This document shows, in pieces, positions 60,764 through 64,000 of a DNA stretch of 64,000 bases; position 1 is the stretch's first letter, and every line of letters starts with the position of its first letter. Position numbers and translations under genes: made by a program. The stretch is from Mesobacillus jeotgali (GTDB lineage: Bacteria; Bacillota; Bacilli; Bacillales; Cytobacillaceae). The stretch covers positions 310,001 to 374,000 of the forward strand of contig NZ_FVZC01000009.1 in NCBI RefSeq assembly GCF_900166585.1, given 5' to 3'. The notes beneath the pieces were generated by a model. It worked only from the letters and a program-made list of their open reading frames with translations. It did not search any database and had not been told where the DNA came from.

Positions 60764-60998
60764 TTTAAGTGAAAAAGAGATGATTGGTGCTGACAGAACT
60801 CACTAGAATCCCCATGAGCAGCAAAAAGAAACTGGATGGTTGCTGAAAATCCAGGCAATGGCGGATTTGAATTACACCTGTCACAATAGGCACTGTTAAT
60901 GAAGTGGGTAGACAAAGCTGTTTGCCAATTAGGGTGGTACCGCGGAGATTCTTCGTCCCTACAGATTGAGGAGCTTTTTGCGATTTATGACTAATTGG
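60764..60998 (+). ncRNA. T-box riboswitch, tyrosine-type specifier
   Basis: A T-box leader. Stem I base pairs TGACAG (60791-60796) with CTGTCA (60878-60883), outer GTGC with GCAC; the specifier-loop side reads GAATTACACC, so the specifier is TAC (60873-60875, Tyr). The conserved AGGGTGGTACCGCG is at 60931-60944, with partner CGTCCCT at 60954-60960. A stable terminator is not obvious. Instead CCAATTAG (60925-60932) is complementary to CTAATTGG (60991-60998), beside the ribosome site of the downstream gene, so control may act at translation initiation. Confidence 0.85.
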
Positions 60999-61008
60999 GG
61001 GAATCAGC

Positions 61009-62406
61009 ATGATACATCAAAACGAAATCGTTTCATTAAAAACTTCTGAAGCAGCTGCGGTAATTTTTCTGCTTTTGACCGGTATTAGCTTTGGCATGAT
61101 AAAGCTTGAACTGATGCCGCACATTCCTGTCATCATGGGAATCATGGCGTTAATTATTTATGGTTTACTGAAAAAAATCAAGATGGGCGACCTGGAAAGA
61201 AGTATGGTTGACGGAGCTAGGGCCGGTCTTGGGGCTGTAATGATTTTTTTCTTTATTGGAATGCTGGTCAGCAGCTGGATTGCCGCAGGGACTATACCGA
61301 CCTTGATATTTTTATCATTTGATTTGGTAACTGGCAAATGGTTTTACGCAGTTGTTTTTATCATCACTTCTGTGGTGGGATTAAGCATAGGAAGTTCCTT
61401 GACTACTTCAGCCGTGATTGGGGTTGCTTTCATCACTGTCAGTGAAACACTAGGCTTTTCCCTAGCTATTACTGCTGGGGCAGTAATTTCGGGCGCCTTC
61501 CTTGGGGATAAGATGTCGCCCCTCTCAGATACGACGGTGCTAGCTTCATCTACAGTCAAGGTAGATCTATTTGAACACATTAAAAATATGTCCTGGACAA
61601 CGATACCTGCATTCTTCATTTCTCTTTTCTTGTTTGGGATTTTATCGCCGGAACTTAATTCTGCTGACTTTACCCAACTGGCAAACTTGCAAAGTACCCT
61701 AATGAAGATGAATCTGGTGCACTGGTACTCTTTGATTCCACTTGCAGCAATAGCGGTTCTGGCCGTAAAAAAAGTGTCATCAATATTAACCCTTGCAGCA
61801 GGGACGATCACTGCCATGGCGGTCAGCATGATCATTACCCCAATGCAAGAATGGGGTAAGCTTACAGGGATATTGTATTCTGGCTATGTATCTGAAAGTG
61901 GAAGTGCTCAGCTGGATTCCCTGTTGTCACGAGGCGGAATTGAGAGCATGTTTTTCTCGATAACTCTTGTTGTCCTTGCGTTGAGCATGGGGGGGCTGCT
62001 ATTCAAGCTTGGTGTCCTTCCAGCTTTACTGAAAGGTCTTGCAGGAAGTCTAGAAAAAGGGCCAATCCTTATTGGTTCGGCCACAATTTCTGCTCTAGGA
62101 ATTAACTTACTGATCGGAGAACAGTATTTGTCAATTCTTTTGACTGGGAATACATTTGCAGGTCATTTTGAAAAGGCTGGTCTGCACCCGAAGAACCTGT
62201 CCCGTGTCCTCGAGGATGCTGGGACGGTAACGAATCCCCTTGTTCCCTGGAGTGTGTGCGGTGTCTTCCTCACCAGCGTCCTGGGAGTAAGCACAATGGA
62301 ATATGTTCCGTTTGCATTCTTTTGTCTGCTGTCACCTATATTGACACTGGCTGCAGGGTTTACCGGAATATCACTGTCAAAAATCAGCAAAAACGCGGTA
62401 GCTTAG
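61009..62406 (+). CDS. NhaC-family transporter, probable tyrosine permease (T-box controlled)
   Basis: A 465-residue protein of the NhaC Na+/H+ antiporter family, with about 11-12 helices. GLSIGSSLTTSAVIGVAFITVSETLG and SGAFLGDKMSPLSDTTVLASS (the family's ion/substrate motif) are intact, and the C-terminal half has RVLEDAGTVTNPLVPWSVCG. In Bacilli, NhaC relatives under tyrosine-specific T-boxes (YheL type) are predicted tyrosine transporters, so amino-acid import is more likely than plain Na+ exchange. GGGGGAATC is the ribosome site. Confidence 0.85.
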   Translation: MIHQNEIVSLKTSEAAAVIFLLLTGISFGMIKLELMPHIPVIMGIMALIIYGLLKKIKMGDLERSMVDGARAGLGAVMIFFFIGMLVSSWIAAGTIPTLIFLSFDLVTGKWFYAVVFIITSVVGLSIGSSLTTSAVIGVAFITVSETLGFSLAITAGAVISGAFLGDKMSPLSDTTVLASSTVKVDLFEHIKNMSWTTIPAFFISLFLFGILSPELNSADFTQLANLQSTLMKMNLVHWYSLIPLAAIAVLAVKKVSSILTLAAGTITAMAVSMIITPMQEWGKLTGILYSGYVSESGSAQLDSLLSRGGIESMFFSITLVVLALSMGGLLFKLGVLPALLKGLAGSLEKGPILIGSATISALGINLLIGEQYLSILLTGNTFAGHFEKAGLHPKNLSRVLEDAGTVTNPLVPWSVCGVFLTSVLGVSTMEYVPFAFFCLLSPILTLAAGFTGISLSKISKNAVA

Positions 62407-62423
62407 GCTTCCGCGTTTTTTTT
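62394..62423 (+). terminator. Terminator of NhaC-family gene
   Basis: AACGCGG and CCGCGTT pair around TAGCTTAGGCTT, then T7. The stop codon is inside the loop. Confidence 0.75.
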
Positions 62424-62429
62424 ATGCTG

Positions 62430-62924
62430 AATATGTGCCCGAACTCAGTGAGAATTGAAGAGACGGGGAACATAATATCGGAAAATGTGCCCGAACCCCG
62501 TGAGAACCAGAGAGATGGGGAACATAATACGCGGATATGTGCCCGAACCCAGTTCGAACCGGAGAGATGGGGAACATAATATCGGAAAATGTGCCCGAAC
62601 CCAGTGCGAACCGGAGAGATGGGGAACATAATATCGGAATATGTGCCCGAACCCAGTTCGAACCGGAGAGATGGGGAACATAATACGCGGATATGTGCCC
62701 GAACCCGGTGAGAATTGAAGAGATGGGGAACATAATACGCGGATATGTGCCCGAACCCCAGTGAGAACTTCAGAGATGGGGAACATAATATCGGAATATG
62801 TGCCCGAACCCTGTGAGAAGTGAAGAGATGGGGAACATAATACACGGATATGTGCCCGAACCCTGTGCGAACCGGAGAGATGGGGAACATAATACGAGGA
62901 TATGTGCCCGAACCCCGTGCGGAC
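62430..62924. repeat. Ten-unit tandem array, 52-bp period
   Basis: GTGCCCGAAC starts each unit at 62435, 62487, 62539, 62591, 62643, 62695, 62747, 62800, 62852 and 62904: intervals 52 bp, one 53. Nine full units plus a partial tenth. The core GAGATGGGGAACATAATA is nearly constant. Two blocks vary: CCCAGT(T/G)CGAACCGG versus GTGAGAATTGAAG-like, and ATATCGGAA(A/T)AT versus ATACGCGGATAT. The array is fully contiguous without unique spacers. It lies between the NhaC-gene terminator and the RND gene. Confidence 0.92.
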
Positions 62925-63199
62925 TTAAGATTTTGGGTAAGCTTTAAGTCAGTAAATGCGTCGTTTTTTCAAAAACTATTATGTTTGGGCACGATAAATA
63001 AAACTGGTGGCAGTGGGCGCCTAAAAGTTTCATTAATCCTTCGATTCATTTAAAATGAAGGGTATGCTTCTGCGTTTAAAATCTTGAAAGTTGCATCTAG
63101 ATATTTGAATTGCCCTGGATGCTTATCTATATTAAAGGATGGTAATCTTAATAATCGTCCAGTCAGTCATTGTGTTTTACCGCCGAAAGGAGTTAGCGT
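62925..63199. other. Intergenic leader of the RND gene
   Basis: AT-rich, with a CCTTCGATTCATTTAAAATGAAGG-like imperfect hairpin near 63038-63062. AAAGGAG at the 3' end is the ribosome site of the next gene. No other gene seen. Confidence 0.4.
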
Positions 63200-64000
63200 A
63201 TGAAAATCAGCAATTTTTCGATCAGAAGGCCTGTTTTTACATTAGTGACCATGTTTTTGGTCTTGATACTCGGTGTGGTTTCATTGATGAGGATTCCTTT
63301 GAAGCTGATTCCCGATATAAATCCACCCGTCGGAGTGGTAGTGACCAATTATCAGGGAGCAAGTCCAGAGGAAGTCATGGAGAAGGTGACGAAGCCGCTA
63401 GAAGCGAATCTGGCAACTCTGCCGGGGATCAAGACGATGACATCGACTTCACAGGAAGGTGCAAACCTGATCCTGATGCAGTTTTCCTGGACAACCAATC
63501 TTGACGATATCCAGGATGAAGTCATCCAGAGGCTGGATATGACTCCAATGCCGGATGATGCTAACAAGCCAAGATTCATAAAGTTTGATCCATCACAATT
63601 CCCGATTATCCAGCTTTCGTTAAGCTCGGATAAGGATGAAACAGCTTTAAGGGAACTCGCGGAAGAACTGGAGCTGGAGCTCACGAAGGTAGAAGGTGTT
63701 GCCAGCGTAAACCTCTCTGGTACATCTATACGTGAAGTGAGGATTGAACTGGATCAACAAAAGTTAAGAGATTATAAACTGAGCCAATCTGATATTGTTG
63801 ACCTCATCAGAGCAAATGATGTTTCAATGCCAGGCGATACGATATTGACTGATGGCAAAGAATTGACTACGAGGATCATAAGTACTTTGGATTCACTTGA
63901 TACATTGAAGAATCTGACAGTGTTCACCAATCCGGTATCCAAGCAAAAGGTAACGCTGGCAGATGTAGGAAAGGTTGAACTGCAAAAGCAGGATGACCGG
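63200..64000 (+). CDS. RND-family efflux permease, SwrC/YerP-like (5' portion; 3' end outside window)
   Basis: The first 267 codons of an AcrB/SwrC-type multidrug or surfactant exporter. The start MKISNFSIRRPVFTLVTMFLVLILGVVSLMRIPLKLIPDINPP is the family N-terminus (first helix at about residues 10-30). The PN1 and PN2 porter parts follow (GASPEEVMEKVTKPLEANLATLPGIK, QLDDTALRELAEELE and VASVNLSGTSIREVRIELD). Full proteins are about 1,050 residues. ATG 63200 follows AAAGGAG. In B. subtilis SwrC gives surfactin resistance; whether this copy does is unknown. Confidence 0.9.
   Translation, partial: MKISNFSIRRPVFTLVTMFLVLILGVVSLMRIPLKLIPDINPPVGVVVTNYQGASPEEVMEKVTKPLEANLATLPGIKTMTSTSQEGANLILMQFSWTTNLDDIQDEVIQRLDMTPMPDDANKPRFIKFDPSQFPIIQLSLSSDKDETALRELAEELELELTKVEGVASVNLSGTSIREVRIELDQQKLRDYKLSQSDIVDLIRANDVSMPGDTILTDGKELTTRIISTLDSLDTLKNLTVFTNPVSKQKVTLADVGKVELQKQDDR

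Noticed and set aside
62384..62890. Long minus-strand frames in the 52-bp array (168, 113 and 103 residues) as a repeat protein
   Set aside because: All three minus frames stay open because the unit lacks stops. The period of 52 rotates the frame each unit, and there is no ribosome site or family resemblance.
62430..62924. The 52-bp array as a CRISPR locus
   Set aside because: Units are contiguous, similar along their whole length and have no unique spacers; repeats of 23-50 bp separated by 26-72 bp unique spacers are required. No cas gene is in the window.

Overview
The window looks like a chromosomal segment of a low-to-mid GC, endospore-forming Bacillaceae (Mesobacillus/Cytobacillus/Bacillus-like). 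The grounds are strong AGGAGG ribosome sites, spore genes (Tgl transglutaminase, two YjcZ-type peptides, a CotJC-like manganese catalase), close relatives of Bacillus subtilis genes (yuaF-floT, ysnF, ydaG, cwlK, yugN, treP-treA), and promoters fitting SigB, SigW/ECF, TreR, CcpA and Rex control. No rRNA or tRNA gene was seen. The last gene is cut by the window edge.

Layout. 0-5 kb: a secreted cupredoxin, a membrane protein, a PQQ-type beta-propeller dehydrogenase and an acetolactate-synthase-like ThDP enzyme behind a possible attenuator. 5-10 kb: manganese catalase, DUF2515 protein, membrane proteins and small hydrophilic proteins; two copies of a 182-bp MITE with 8-bp target duplications lie here. 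10-15.5 kb: a formate locus (FdhF/YdeP molybdoenzyme, DUF2294 protein, OFA-type transporter, divergent FdhD). Two of its genes are preceded by related leader RNAs that end in terminators. 16-18.4 kb: an amino-acid (cystine-type) ABC transporter. 19-22.6 kb: DUF975 and DinB proteins, then NfeD2-flotillin behind a SigW-type promoter. 22.6-23.5 kb: non-coding DNA with a cluster of short hairpin repeats.

23.5-27.3 kb: a two-gene unit of Dpp-like permeases, one fused to a degenerate M1-peptidase domain. 27-32 kb: M32 carboxypeptidase, TetR regulator, K+/H+ antiporter and a recombinase-like protein lacking its catalytic Tyr. 32-38.6 kb: chemoreceptor, CNNM/CBS protein, YsnF, GDSL hydrolase and CwlK. 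38.6-41 kb: type II NADH dehydrogenase with two Rex boxes, YdaG and two small hydrophilic proteins, one of them behind a SigB promoter. 41-45 kb: tgl, a MurE-like ligase without the DNPR motif, a MIP18-family protein and the YjcZ peptides. 45.5-46.8 kb: an ECF sigma factor with an anti-sigma gene broken by an exact 100-bp tandem duplication. 47-50 kb: a sugar ABC importer without its own ATPase. 51.3-54.6 kb: treP-treA with two TreR operators and a cre site. 55-59.7 kb: AlaX-type editing protein, membrane hydrolase and RF3. 59.7-60.5 kb: an IS200-type element. 60.7-62.4 kb: a tyrosine-type T-box controlling an NhaC-family transporter. 62.4-62.9 kb: ten units of a 52-bp tandem repeat, then the start of a SwrC-like RND pump.

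The points most worth a second look are the paired leader RNAs of the formate locus, the permease-pseudopeptidase fusion, the possibly reversible 100-bp duplication in the anti-sigma gene, the MurE-like ligase beside tgl, and the 52-bp array. Coordinates and motifs were read by eye. Family names come from recognising sequence patterns, not from a database search.
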